A DNA stretch of 64,000 nt from Anaerotruncus sp. MC2020 (GTDB lineage: Bacteria; Bacillota; Clostridia; Oscillospirales; Ruminococcaceae). The stretch covers positions 1 through 64,000 of the forward strand of contig JNKE01000022.1 of assembly GCA_000701945.1 (NCBI GenBank), in the 5' to 3' direction. Under the pieces are notes generated by a model. That model saw only the letters and a list, made by a program, of their open reading frames with translations. It was not told where the DNA came from and did no database searches. Made by a program: the position numbers and the translations under genes. This document shows positions 8,059 through 15,448 of this stretch, piece after piece. The stretch's first letter is position 1. Each line of letters begins with the position of its first letter.

Positions 8059-8352
8059 TGTAGGGGCTGCCTTTGGCAGTCCGTCGTTAATGTAGATGTG
8101 CGGGCTCACGGATAAGCAGCACACCAAATCTTTGATTTGGATTGTGATGCTATATACAGCTTTGCTGTAATGCGCCCCTACATATTGCGATTTACCGTTG
8201 ATTCGTCGGTTATGGGCGGAATGCCGAGGGCGGCGTTCCCTACACATTGCGTTCAACGCCAATTGTCGGGGATTGCGGTCGCCCAAAGGGCGCCCCTACA
8301 ATACGCTGCCGAAAAAATTGACAGGCACAGGCGTCGAGGACGACGCCCCACA
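8059..8352 (+). repeat. nadB-VanY gap: family C hairpins around one family A copy
   Basis: The 329 nt gap has no gene. In order it holds a family C hairpin GGGGCTGCC-ttt-GGCAGTCC (8061-8083), family A copy 1 (8102-8182), GGGCGGAATGCCGAGGGCGGCGTTCCC-type hairpins (8214-8241), GCGGTCGCCCAAAGGGCGCCCCTACA (8275-8300) and GGCGTCGAGGACGACGCCCC (8329-8348). Confidence 0.7.
8102..8182 (+). repeat. Family A three-way-junction repeat, copy 1
   Basis: GGGCTCACGG, then the main hairpin around CCAAATC-ttt-GATTTGG with lower stem CACA/TGTG, a CAGC-ttt-GCTG hairpin, and TGCGCCCCTACA. The outer stem has one mismatch (GGGCTCA instead of GGGCGCA). Confidence 0.85.
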
Positions 8353-8372
8353 TATAACAGAAAGGCAAAAGG

Positions 8373-9689
8373 ATGAAATTGTTACACATCGCGGCAGCCG
8401 CTGCTCTGACTGCGGCGCTGCTGCCGACTGCAGGCGTGCAGTCCCGTGCCGCCGACGATATGCCGCTCCTACGCGCAGACGTCAACGGCGACTACCTCAT
8501 AAATTCGCAGGATATGGTACTGCTGAGCAAATTCCTCCTCGGAGCGGGAGAGCTCTCCTCCGAGCAGGCTCAGCGCGCCGACTTCGACAGCGACGGAGTT
8601 GTCGACACCTTCGACCTCATCAGCATGAGAAAAAGCTGCGTCCGCAATGCCGTCAACGACCCGCAGGGTACGTTCTCCGCAGTAGGCGGCAGCGGCAAAC
8701 GCTGGTTCTGGTTCGACGGAAGCAGCGAGGGTCTGCTCCTGCGCAGCGATACCGTGACCCCGTTCAGCTTCAGCAAGTGGGGCGACAGCATCGACATCAC
8801 CCTCTCCGCGGGCGCTCCCGCCTCTGCGGCGATATCATGGCTCGATGATGAGCGATTCTACCTGAAATGGGGCAATTCGTCCGTCGAGCTGCTCACCCGC
8901 TGCGATACCGAGCGCTTCGACAAGGGTCTCTATCTCTCGGGCGAGTACGTCTCCGACAAGGGCAAAAGCTACAAGCTCGGGCAGTTCTCGGGAACCTGCG
9001 GCGGTGAGGACATCGCTATCCTCCCGCTCGGTACAAAGGCGCAGTTCATCTACAGCGACGGTACGGTCAAGACGGGCGGTTTCTCGCGCTCGGACAAGTA
9101 CCACTTCACCCTCGACTGGGACGACGGCACCTCCGAGAAGTTCACCCGCCGCGAGATTACCGTCAAGGACGGCATAACCTACGTCAACGGCGTGCTCATC
9201 GCGAACAAGACCTACTCCCTGCCCTCGACCTACGCTCCGAACGGGCTGACAGCCGAGTTCAACACAGCGTTTGCGAAGATGCAGGCTGCCGCAAAGCAGG
9301 ACAGAATGACTCTCGGCATATGCTCGGGCTACCGCTCATACAGCTATCAGGCGACCCTCTACAATAACTACGTCGCGCGCGACGGCAAGGCTGCCGCGGA
9401 CACCTACTCCGCGCGACCCGGTCACTCCGAGCACCAGACGGGTCTCGCCGCCGATATCAACTACGCGGGCGACTCGTTCAATAGCACTCCCGAGGCAAAA
9501 TGGCTCGCGGAGAACTGCCACAAGTACGGATTCATCATTCGCTATCCCAAGGGCAAGGAGAGCATCACGGGCTATAAGTACGAGGGCTGGCACGTCCGCT
9601 ATCTCGGCGAGGAGCTCGCGGGACTTGTCCATGACTCGGGACTGACTCTCGAGGAGTACTTCGCGATAGACTCGAAGTATTCGTATTGA
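8373..9689 (+). CDS. Secreted D,D-carboxypeptidase (VanY/M15B) with N-terminal dockerin
   Basis: 438 residues. The signal peptide covers about 1-26 (MKLLHIAAAAALTAALLP...). A dockerin follows at once at about 35-92 with calcium loops DVNGDYLINSQD and DFDSDGVVDTFD. A middle region (about 105-285) rich in beta strands is not recognised. The C-terminal part (about 290-430) is a VanY-type zinc peptidase with SGYRSYSYQ, SEHQTGLAADI (metal H and D) and EGWHVRYLG (metal H). Such enzymes remove the terminal D-Ala of peptidoglycan stem peptides. A dockerin on this enzyme suggests it is held on a scaffoldin near the wall. AAAGG precedes the ATG by about 8 nt. The gene lies between nadB and nadC but is not functionally linked to them. 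Confidence 0.88.
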   Translation: MKLLHIAAAAALTAALLPTAGVQSRAADDMPLLRADVNGDYLINSQDMVLLSKFLLGAGELSSEQAQRADFDSDGVVDTFDLISMRKSCVRNAVNDPQGTFSAVGGSGKRWFWFDGSSEGLLLRSDTVTPFSFSKWGDSIDITLSAGAPASAAISWLDDERFYLKWGNSSVELLTRCDTERFDKGLYLSGEYVSDKGKSYKLGQFSGTCGGEDIAILPLGTKAQFIYSDGTVKTGGFSRSDKYHFTLDWDDGTSEKFTRREITVKDGITYVNGVLIANKTYSLPSTYAPNGLTAEFNTAFAKMQAAAKQDRMTLGICSGYRSYSYQATLYNNYVARDGKAAADTYSARPGHSEHQTGLAADINYAGDSFNSTPEAKWLAENCHKYGFIIRYPKGKESITGYKYEGWHVRYLGEELAGLVHDSGLTLEEYFAIDSKYSY

Positions 9690-9730
9690 GACCACCTGCG
9701 CGGCGAATACTGCCGCATCGAATTAACTGA

Positions 9731-9893
9731 CGCGCGAAACCGAAAGTTTCGCTCAAGCCTTTTCAAAGGCTTGCAGAGTCCAGAGACAGCGTCTCTGGTC
9801 GCCGCTTATAGTTTTAAAGAGCGGCGAAACAAAACGAAGGCGCCTCGCAAGGGGTGAATCGAAAAACAGTCCAGTGGACTGTTTTTCGAGATA
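9731..9893 (+). repeat. Family B hairpin-array repeat, copy 1
   Basis: CGCGAAACCGAAAGTTTCGC, CAAGCCTTTTCAAAGGCTTG, CCAGAGACAGCGTCTCTGG, a GCCGCT/AGCGGC hairpin and the end hairpin TCGAAAAACAGT/ACTGTTTTTCGA around CCAGTGG. It follows the VanY gene; no ORF is credible. Confidence 0.8.
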
Positions 9894-9962
9894 AGCTGCG
9901 TACCAAATCTTTGATTTGGCTTTCGCAGCTATATGCAACTCTGTTGCTGGGGACGCCCTGCA
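9892..9962 (+). repeat. Family A repeat, copy 2 (divergent)
   Basis: The main hairpin keeps CCAAATCTTTGATTTGG but the lower stem is AGCTGCG/CGCAGCT instead of AGCAGCRCA/TGYGATGCT. The second hairpin is GCAAC-tct-GTTGC. Both sides of each stem changed together. Confidence 0.8.
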
Positions 9963-9963
9963 A

Positions 9964-10036
9964 GATAAGCAGCGCACCAAATCTTTGATTTGGATTGCGA
10001 TGCTATATGCAGCTTTGCTGTAATGCGCCCCTACAA
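9964..10036 (+). repeat. Family A repeat, copy 3
   Basis: Core AAGCAGCGCACC, CCAAATCTTTGATTTGG, ATTGCGATGCT, CAGCTTTGCTG, TGCGCCCCTACA. The left outer arm is replaced by GCCCTGCAAGAT from copy 2. Confidence 0.85.
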
Positions 10037-10063
10037 AAAGCAAGCGTCAGCGTTTGAGGAATC

Positions 10064-10252
10064 TGCGGACGCCCGAAGGGCGCCCCTACAAACACGTAAC
10101 CGTCAATAATCCGTGTGGGACGTCGAGGACGCCGTCCCCTACAGAATAACTCCGTAACCGTTTTGTGAATTTGCGGGCGCACGGAATGCGCCCCTACACA
10201 GTGTAACCGTTAAATATACCCGTATTGCAAGCGAACGCTGTTCGCCCCTACA
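10064..10252 (+). repeat. Tandem array of four family C hairpins upstream of nadC
   Basis: Four hairpins, each ending CCCCTACA: GCGGACGCCCGAAGGGCGCCCC (from 10064), GGGACGTCGAGGACGCCGTCCCC (from 10118), GCGGGCGCACGGAATGCGCCCC (from 10171) and GCGAACGCTGTTCGCCCC (from 10230). They are separated by about 30 nt; three of the spacers contain GTAACCGT. The array ends 25 nt before the nadC start. Confidence 0.75.
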
Positions 10253-10275
10253 TTATCGCGAAAGGAACGATACCT

Positions 10276-11115
10276 ATGAAGCTTTTACAGTGCTACATCG
10301 ACAATATTATCACCACCGCGCTCATGGAGGATATCAACTACATCGACGCTGCTGCCGATAACCTCATCCCGCCCGAGCACCGCAGCTCCGCGTACTATGT
10401 CGCCAAGGACAGCGGCGTCGTGTGCGGCATTGAGGTCGCAAAGCGCGTTTTCGACCTCGCGGGCGGTGACGTCGACTTCCGCATCCTCCTTCAGGACGGC
10501 ACAAAGGTCAAAAAGGGCGACATCATCGCTGAGCTCGAGGGCAGCACCCTCACTCTCCTCAAGGGTGAGCGCACGGCGCTGAACCTGCTCCAGCATATGT
10601 CGGGCATCGCGACCGCTACCAACAAGTGCGTTGAGCTCGTCGCGGGGACTAACGCCTCCGTGACCGACACGAGAAAGACCCTCCCTGGTCTGCGCGCGAT
10701 ACAGAAGTACGCAGTGACCGTCGGCGGCGGCAAGAATCACCGCTTCAACCTCTCCGACGCGGCTATGCTCAAGGACAACCACATCGACGCTTACGGCGGC
10801 ATAACCGCTGCTGTAGCCGCTCTGCGCGAGAAGATAGGTCACACGGTAAAGATAGAGGTCGAGGTGCGCACGCTCGATGAGCTCCGCGAGGCACTCGCGA
10901 ACAAGGTCGAGATAATCATGCTCGACAATATGAGCTGCGACGAGATGAAGCAGGCGGTCGAGATAACCGCAGGAGCGGCTCTGCTCGAGGCTTCGGGCAA
11001 TATCACCGACGCCAATATCCGCGAGGTCGCCGAGACAGGCGTGAACATCATCTCCCTCGGCGCGCTGACGCACTCCGTCAAGTGCTTCGATATCTCTATG
11101 AAGATACGCAAATAA
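10276..11115 (+). CDS. nadC: Quinolinate phosphoribosyltransferase (nicotinate-nucleotide pyrophosphorylase)
   Basis: 279 residues, the usual NadC length. It converts quinolinate and PRPP to nicotinate mononucleotide, releasing CO2. The substrate-binding residues are in the family motifs GERTALNLLQHMSGIAT, TRKTLPGLR, YAVTVGGGKNHRFNLSD, AMLKDNH, IEVEV and IMLDNM, and the C-terminal GVNIISLGALTHS. The ATG at 10276 has GAAAGGA about 8 nt upstream; the 17-codon in-frame extension upstream runs through repeat sequence and is rejected. No clear promoter is visible between the repeat array and the gene. A bidirectional terminator follows. Confidence 0.96.
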   Translation: MKLLQCYIDNIITTALMEDINYIDAAADNLIPPEHRSSAYYVAKDSGVVCGIEVAKRVFDLAGGDVDFRILLQDGTKVKKGDIIAELEGSTLTLLKGERTALNLLQHMSGIATATNKCVELVAGTNASVTDTRKTLPGLRAIQKYAVTVGGGKNHRFNLSDAAMLKDNHIDAYGGITAAVAALREKIGHTVKIEVEVRTLDELREALANKVEIIMLDNMSCDEMKQAVEITAGAALLEASGNITDANIREVAETGVNIISLGALTHSVKCFDISMKIRK

Positions 11116-11132
11116 AAATCATATCCACAGCG

Positions 11133-11165
11133 AAAAAAGCCTCTCCTTTTCGGAGAGGCTTTTTG
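11133..11165 (+). terminator. Bidirectional terminator between nadC and the cytidylate-kinase-like gene
   Basis: AAAAAAGCCTCTCC-ttttc-GGAGAGGCTTTTT gives a strong stem with T runs in both directions. Confidence 0.9.
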
Positions 11166-11194
11166 TCAGAGAGATATATTTCAGTAAGGAAAAA

Positions 11195-11833
11195 TCACTT
11201 TATGCCCGCTTCACTGCGGAAGCGCTCGTTGTACTCCTTGTACGCCTTGACGATTATCTCCGCGCACAGCTCGTCCCCGAGCTCCGCGCTGTTGAGGCAA
11301 AGCGAGTACAAGTCCTTGTCCTGCCAGCTCCTGCCCGTGTTGACGTTGAAGAACGTCTCGCGGCGCTTGTCTATCTTTTTCAGCATATTCTCAGCCTTGT
11401 TCGGAGCTACGTCATACTGCGTTATCGCACGCTGTATCCTCGCGTCGTGCGGAGCGTAGATATACACGCTGAAGCAGCCCTTGTCCTCGAGGATGTAGCT
11501 TCCGCAGCGTCCGACAAGCACAAAGCCGTTCTCGCGCTCGGCTATCTCGCTGATGATACGGCTCTCCATGAGGAATACCTTGTCCGAGAGCGGGAGGTTC
11601 TCCTCCATGGTGCGCCCTGGGTTAGCCGAGAGCAGGAGCGAATACAGAAAGCTCGTTGGCACGCTCTCCTCCGCGGATTCGAGGTATTCGGCGGAAATGC
11701 CGCATTTCTGGGCAGTCATTTCAAGTATTTGTCTGTTGTAGTAGTTGACGCCGAGCTTTTCCGCAGCGAGCTTGCCGATAGTGCTTCCGCCGCTGCCGTA
11801 CTGGCGTTCGATCGTGATGATAGTTTTCTTCAT
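11195..11833 (-). CDS. Cytidylate kinase-like family protein
   Basis: 212 residues from the ATG at 11833. The P-loop-like GSGGSTIGK occurs near residue 15 after ITIERQYG, typical of the cytidylate-kinase-like family widespread in Clostridia, which differs from true Cmk. Later VGRCGSYIL and the arginine-rich R.Q.ITQYD and KIDKRRETFFN segments fit the kinase fold's lid and NMP sites. The physiological substrate of this family is not established. A longer frame upstream lacks a ribosome site; GGAGGT is 8 nt before ATG AAG AAA. A good promoter lies 47 nt upstream. Confidence 0.85.
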   Translation of the reverse strand: MKKTIITIERQYGSGGSTIGKLAAEKLGVNYYNRQILEMTAQKCGISAEYLESAEESVPTSFLYSLLLSANPGRTMEENLPLSDKVFLMESRIISEIAERENGFVLVGRCGSYILEDKGCFSVYIYAPHDARIQRAITQYDVAPNKAENMLKKIDKRRETFFNVNTGRSWQDKDLYSLCLNSAELGDELCAEIIVKAYKEYNERFRSEAGIK

Positions 11834-11879
11834 TTCGATGACCTCCGTTTCTTGATATGCTACATGATAAGATAGTATA

Positions 11880-11907
11880 ATTATACCACAAAAATCAGAT
11901 ATTTCAA
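11880..11907 (-). promoter_or_regulatory. Promoter of cytidylate-kinase-like gene
   Basis: Minus-strand TTGAAA (11902-11907), 16 nt spacer, TATAAT (11880-11885). Confidence 0.75.
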
Positions 11908-12080
11908 CAATATTAAGCCAAAACAGCATTTTTTTGGAGACGATTCTACCTTTTATACAAGCATATGTTGAATTCTTTGTGCATATATTCCAACAAATGC
12001 GCTCCGTATCCGCCGCCGTCGGCACTATGCCGCAATTTCTGATATATATTGATATGACAAAAAAATATCAGTCGCCGCTA

Positions 12081-12109
12081 TTGACAGTTTGACAGAAAAT
12101 GTATATAAT
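12081..12109 (+). promoter_or_regulatory. pckG promoter
   Basis: TTGACA (12081-12086), 17 nt spacer, TATAAT (12104-12109). The roughly 90 nt leader contains a GCGGCG-ctt-CGCCGC hairpin (12153-12167 region) before the ribosome site. Confidence 0.88.
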
Positions 12110-12202
12110 AGTAAATGAGGGTAAATCGGATTTTTTTACGGTTCTCCCGCGCGGCGGCGCTTCGCCGCACTGAAATGATAATCTTTTAGGAGGTATATAT
12201 CA

Positions 12203-14020
12203 ATGTCACTGACAAAGAACCCCAATGTTTTAAAATGGGTCGATGAAATGGTCGCTCTCTGCAAGCCCGACAAGGTAGTATGGATCGACGGCTCCAAGGA
12301 GCAGATCGACGCTCTCACAGAAGAAGTTACTTCTCTCCCCGATGACAGCTGGGACAAAATGTACAAGCTCAATCCCGAGAAGTACCCCAACTGCCTCTAC
12401 CACAGAACACGCCCTAACGACGTTGCACGTGTCGAGGACAGAACTTTCATCTGCTCTAAGGAGAAGAAGGGCGCAGGTCCTACAAACAACTGGATGGCTC
12501 CCGATGAGATGAAGGCTAAGCTCACTCCTATGTACGACGGCGTTATGAAGGGCAGAACAATGTACGTTATCCCCTATTCCATGGGTCCTATCGGTTCTCC
12601 TCTCGCTAAGGTAGGCGTTGAAGTTACCGATTCTATCTACGTTGTTCTCAACATGAACATCATGACTCGTATGGGCAAGCAGGCTTTCGAGAACCTCGGC
12701 GATACCTCCGACGATTTCGTAAGAGGTCTCCACTCCAAGGCTAACGTTGACCCCGAGAACAGATACATCGTTCAGTTCCCCGAAGAGAACACTATCTGGT
12801 CTATCAACTCCGCATACGGCGGAAACGTTCTCCTCGGCAAGAAGTGCTTCGCTCTCCGTATCGCTTCCTTCCAGGGCAAGAACGAGGCCTGGATGGCTGA
12901 GCATATGCTCATCCTCGGCGTTAAGAAGCCCAACGGCGACATCAAGTACATCACTGCCGCTTTCCCGTCGGCTTGCGGCAAGACCAACCTCGCTATGCTC
13001 ATCCCGCCCGAGGGATACAAGAAGGACGGCTATGAGGTATTCACTGTCGGCGACGATATCGCTTGGATGAAGCCCGGCAAGGACGGCAGACTCTACGCTA
13101 TCAACCCCGAGAACGGCTTCTTCGGCGTTGCTCCCGGTACTAACGCTAAGTCCAACTACAACGCTCTCGCCTGCACCAAGGAAGGCGCTATCTTCACAAA
13201 CGTAGCACTCGATAACTCCGACAACACCGTTTGGTGGGAGAAGCTCAACGATAATCCGCCCAAGGACGCTACCGAGTGGACAGGTATCAAGTGCAACGGT
13301 GAGGAATGGGTAAAGGAAGGCAAGAAGCTCGCTCACCCCAACTCAAGATTCACTGCTCCCGCTAAGAACTGCCCCTGCATCTCGCCTGAGTTCAACAACC
13401 CCGAGGGCGTGCCCGTATCCGCTATCATCTTCGGCGGTCGCCGCGCTACAACTGCTCCCCTCGTATATCAGTCGTTCGACTGGACTCACGGTACATACAT
13501 CGGCTCTGCTGTTTCCTCTGAGACAACTGCTGCTGCTACAGGCGCAGTAGGCGTTCTCCGTCACGACCCGATGGCTATGAAGCCCTTCATCGGCTACAAT
13601 GTAGGCGACTACTGGGCTCACTGGCTCGAGATGGGCGCAAGACTCGGCAGCAAGGCTCCTAAGATATTCAACGTAAACTGGTTCAGAACAGACGACCAGG
13701 GCAACTTCCTCTGGCCCGGCTACGGCGAGAATATGCGTGTTCTCGACTGGATAATCAAGCGCGTTGAGGGCGAGGTCGAGGCTGTTGAGACTCCTATCGG
13801 TTACCTCCCCAAGCCCGAGGATATCAACCTCAAGGGCATCGAGGACGAGGTTTCTCCCTCTGCTCTCCAGGCTCTCCTTACAGTTGACAAGGACGAGTGG
13901 AAGAAGGAAATTGCTGAGATGAGAAGATACTACGACGAGGACATCAAGGCTAAGGGCGGCAATATCCCGCAGGCTCTCTACGATGAGCTCGACGTTATCG
14001 AGGCTAACCTCAACAAGTAA
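12203..14020 (+). CDS. pckG: Phosphoenolpyruvate carboxykinase (GTP)
   Basis: 605 residues. It interconverts oxaloacetate and PEP with GTP/GDP; in rumen and gut fermenters it usually runs in the CO2-fixing direction toward succinate. The GTP-type P-loop FPSACGKTN starts at residue 254, with the reactive cysteine and K260. YVIPYSMGPIGSPL, the GDDIAWMKPG metal/GTP region, NPENGFFGVAPGT and the FGGRRATTAPLV segment are all typical of PckG, not of ATP-type PckA. TTTTAGGAGGT lies 8 nt before the ATG. The perfect promoter, strong ribosome site and choice of common codons suggest high expression. A terminator follows. Confidence 0.97.
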   Translation: MSLTKNPNVLKWVDEMVALCKPDKVVWIDGSKEQIDALTEEVTSLPDDSWDKMYKLNPEKYPNCLYHRTRPNDVARVEDRTFICSKEKKGAGPTNNWMAPDEMKAKLTPMYDGVMKGRTMYVIPYSMGPIGSPLAKVGVEVTDSIYVVLNMNIMTRMGKQAFENLGDTSDDFVRGLHSKANVDPENRYIVQFPEENTIWSINSAYGGNVLLGKKCFALRIASFQGKNEAWMAEHMLILGVKKPNGDIKYITAAFPSACGKTNLAMLIPPEGYKKDGYEVFTVGDDIAWMKPGKDGRLYAINPENGFFGVAPGTNAKSNYNALACTKEGAIFTNVALDNSDNTVWWEKLNDNPPKDATEWTGIKCNGEEWVKEGKKLAHPNSRFTAPAKNCPCISPEFNNPEGVPVSAIIFGGRRATTAPLVYQSFDWTHGTYIGSAVSSETTAAATGAVGVLRHDPMAMKPFIGYNVGDYWAHWLEMGARLGSKAPKIFNVNWFRTDDQGNFLWPGYGENMRVLDWIIKRVEGEVEAVETPIGYLPKPEDINLKGIEDEVSPSALQALLTVDKDEWKKEIAEMRRYYDEDIKAKGGNIPQALYDELDVIEANLNK

Positions 14021-14029
14021 GCATATAAT

Positions 14030-14063
14030 AAAATCGGCGTTTCGATTGAAACGCCGATTTTTT
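14030..14063 (+). terminator. pckG terminator
   Basis: AAATCGGCGTTTC-gatt-GAAACGCCGATTTTTT. It overlaps the last bases of the convergent gene at 14062 and may serve both strands. Confidence 0.9.
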
Positions 14064-14241
14064 ATTCTGTTGAGCCGCCACGTTTTCCCCGCGATTCGGA
14101 TATCTTGGGGAACACCTTCTTCGCGACGAGAAGCGGTGCTATGACCATTCCCGCAACGGGTATCAGCGCAGAAGCCGCAATAACGGCTATCTCCTTCTTG
14201 GTGGTCGAGGCGTCCTTATTAGCTCTCTGTCTTCTGCTCAT
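14062..14241 (-). CDS. 59-residue small membrane protein, unknown
   Basis: Short ORF from the ATG at 14241 to TAA at 14062, beginning MSRRQRANKDASTTKKE, then one hydrophobic segment (about residues 18-42: IAVIAASALIPVAGMVIAPL) and a basic, Gly/Ser-rich tail ending KRGGSTE. Its start lies inside the end of the 239-residue gene (23 nt overlap, different frame), with AAGGAA just upstream, so translation is probably coupled. No family is recognised. Confidence 0.6.
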   Translation of the reverse strand: MSRRQRANKDASTTKKEIAVIAASALIPVAGMVIAPLLVAKKVFPKISESRGKRGGSTE

Positions 14242-14938
14242 TTTCCTTCATTCCTATCTGCTTTATTTTAAGCGGCGGGTCGAGATAAACTCTGAGGTTG
14301 TTGTCCATATGGTACCAGAAGTCGTACACCTCATCGTTGTCTCCGCAGAGCGAGAGCACGAGGCGGTGTATCTTCTCGTCCTCGATGAACTTGACCATGT
14401 CCCTGCACGGATTGCTGAACGAACGCTCGACGTTGTACTGGAGCACCGAATTTACGGCGTAGTCGAGCTCTACCGTGTATGTGAACAGCCTCATCGACTT
14501 GGTGAGGAGCGAGATGTTCTTGTCTATCTCGGCGTTGAGGTTTCTCTGTCCGAAGAGCGAGCCGCGCTTGAAGCGGTCGTTGCAGTTTCGGAGCTGACCA
14601 ACGTATCTCTCGACATAGCGCATCAGCGTGAGGAGAGATTCGCGGAGCTTGTCGTGCGCGGCGTCGAGCTTCTGCTTGGTTATCTCGGGGTTGTCGAGTC
14701 CCTCGTAGTAGAGGCTCTTGGCGCTGTCGATATTTATCTTTATCTTGTCCAGCTCGTTGCTCTGTATTGCAAGAAGAGTATTGTTGTAGTAGTTGTAGTC
14801 GTCGTCGAGCAGTTCCTTGACAACTCCCACGAGCGCGGTGACATTCTCGTCATTGACGAGTGCCTGTATATCGGTGGTATCGGTCAGGCTGTTGCCGATA
14901 AGATGCGAGATTATATCTACGACTAACGCCATTTCCAT
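14219..14938 (-). CDS. Conserved-looking cytoplasmic protein, unknown
   Basis: 239 residues, charged and mostly helical with no signal peptide. The first 30 residues have a mildly hydrophobic stretch (VVDIISHLIGNSL). The rest contains heptad-like segments (LDKIKINIDSAKSL, KLDAAHDKLRESLLTLMRYVERY) and a C-terminal half rich in Tyr and Asp (YDFWYHMDNNLRVYLDPPLK). AGGAGGT stands 8 nt before ATG GAA ATG. It has its own promoter and overlaps the membrane miniprotein gene at 14062-14241, so the two may act together. I do not recognise the family and give no function. Confidence 0.8.
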   Translation of the reverse strand: MEMALVVDIISHLIGNSLTDTTDIQALVNDENVTALVGVVKELLDDDYNYYNNTLLAIQSNELDKIKINIDSAKSLYYEGLDNPEITKQKLDAAHDKLRESLLTLMRYVERYVGQLRNCNDRFKRGSLFGQRNLNAEIDKNISLLTKSMRLFTYTVELDYAVNSVLQYNVERSFSNPCRDMVKFIEDEKIHRLVLSLCGDNDEVYDFWYHMDNNLRVYLDPPLKIKQIGMKENEQKTES

Positions 14939-14974
14939 AGGTATCGACCTCCTGATGTTTGATTTGCTGTATTT

Positions 14975-15003
14975 ATTATAGCATAGCTTTCAGAAAAAAG
15001 CAA
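14975..15003 (-). promoter_or_regulatory. Promoter of the 14938 gene pair
   Basis: Minus-strand TTGCTT (14998-15003), 17 nt, TATAAT (14975-14980). Confidence 0.75.
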
Positions 15004-15046
15004 CGGAATCAAGAAAATTTGTGCATTCACTACAATTGCGTGTGCG

Positions 15047-15130
15047 ATTATTGTAGGGGCGAGTTCCGCTCGCCCGCAAATCCCCGAATCGGTTACGGTG
15101 CCATTCTGTAGGGGGCTGCCCACATCGCCC
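15047..15130 (-). repeat. Family C hairpins
   Basis: TGTAGGGGCGAG-ttcc-GCTCGCCCGC (15050-15075) and TGTAGGGGGCTGCCCACATCGCCCC (15106-15130), with GGTTACGG between them. No gene is seen from 15000 to 15448 apart from these and family B copy 2. Confidence 0.7.
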
Positions 15131-15156
15131 CGTTAATAACCGTCAGTTCCTTTGTT

Positions 15157-15404
15157 CGCAAACAATTCACTGGATTGTTTGCGAAGGGCAGTTTACATAA
15201 CATCGAAATTATACCGCCCATAGGACGGCACCAAGGGTGACTCCCCGCAGTGCGGGGAGATGTCGCGAAGCGACAGAGGGGACGGGCTGTTCAGCTGCCC
15301 TTGACCCGCCAAAGGCGCTGCCTTTGGAATCCGCTGGGACGCTGTCCCAGACCCTGCCAAAGGGACACAGCCTCTTTGGAATCCCGATGTTCGCGCGGCA
15401 GTAC
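15157..15404 (-). repeat. Family B hairpin-array repeat, copy 2
   Basis: In reverse order: end hairpin TTCGCAAACAATTCACTGGATTGTTTGCGAA, CCGCCCATAGGACGG, CCCCGCAGTGCGGGG, CAAAGGCGCTGCCTTTG, GGGACGCTGTCCCAG and AAAGGGACACAGCCTCTTTGG, joined by ACCCGCC or GACCCTGCC linkers. It ends near TGTTCGCGCGGC. Confidence 0.8.
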
Positions 15405-15448
15405 GTTCGGGACGTAAGATACCTCCGCGCGGCTAAACTCCGCTCCGC

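Noticed and set aside
8044-8372. Frames in the nadB-VanY gap as a small gene
   Set aside because: All frames there cover family A and C repeats and no start has a usable ribosome site.
10036-10260. CRISPR-like regular array upstream of nadC
   Set aside because: The hairpins differ in sequence and the spacers share a word, the reverse of a CRISPR array; no cas genes are nearby.
12230-13336. 368-codon minus-strand frame opposite pckG
   Set aside because: Antisense shadow; no start signal.
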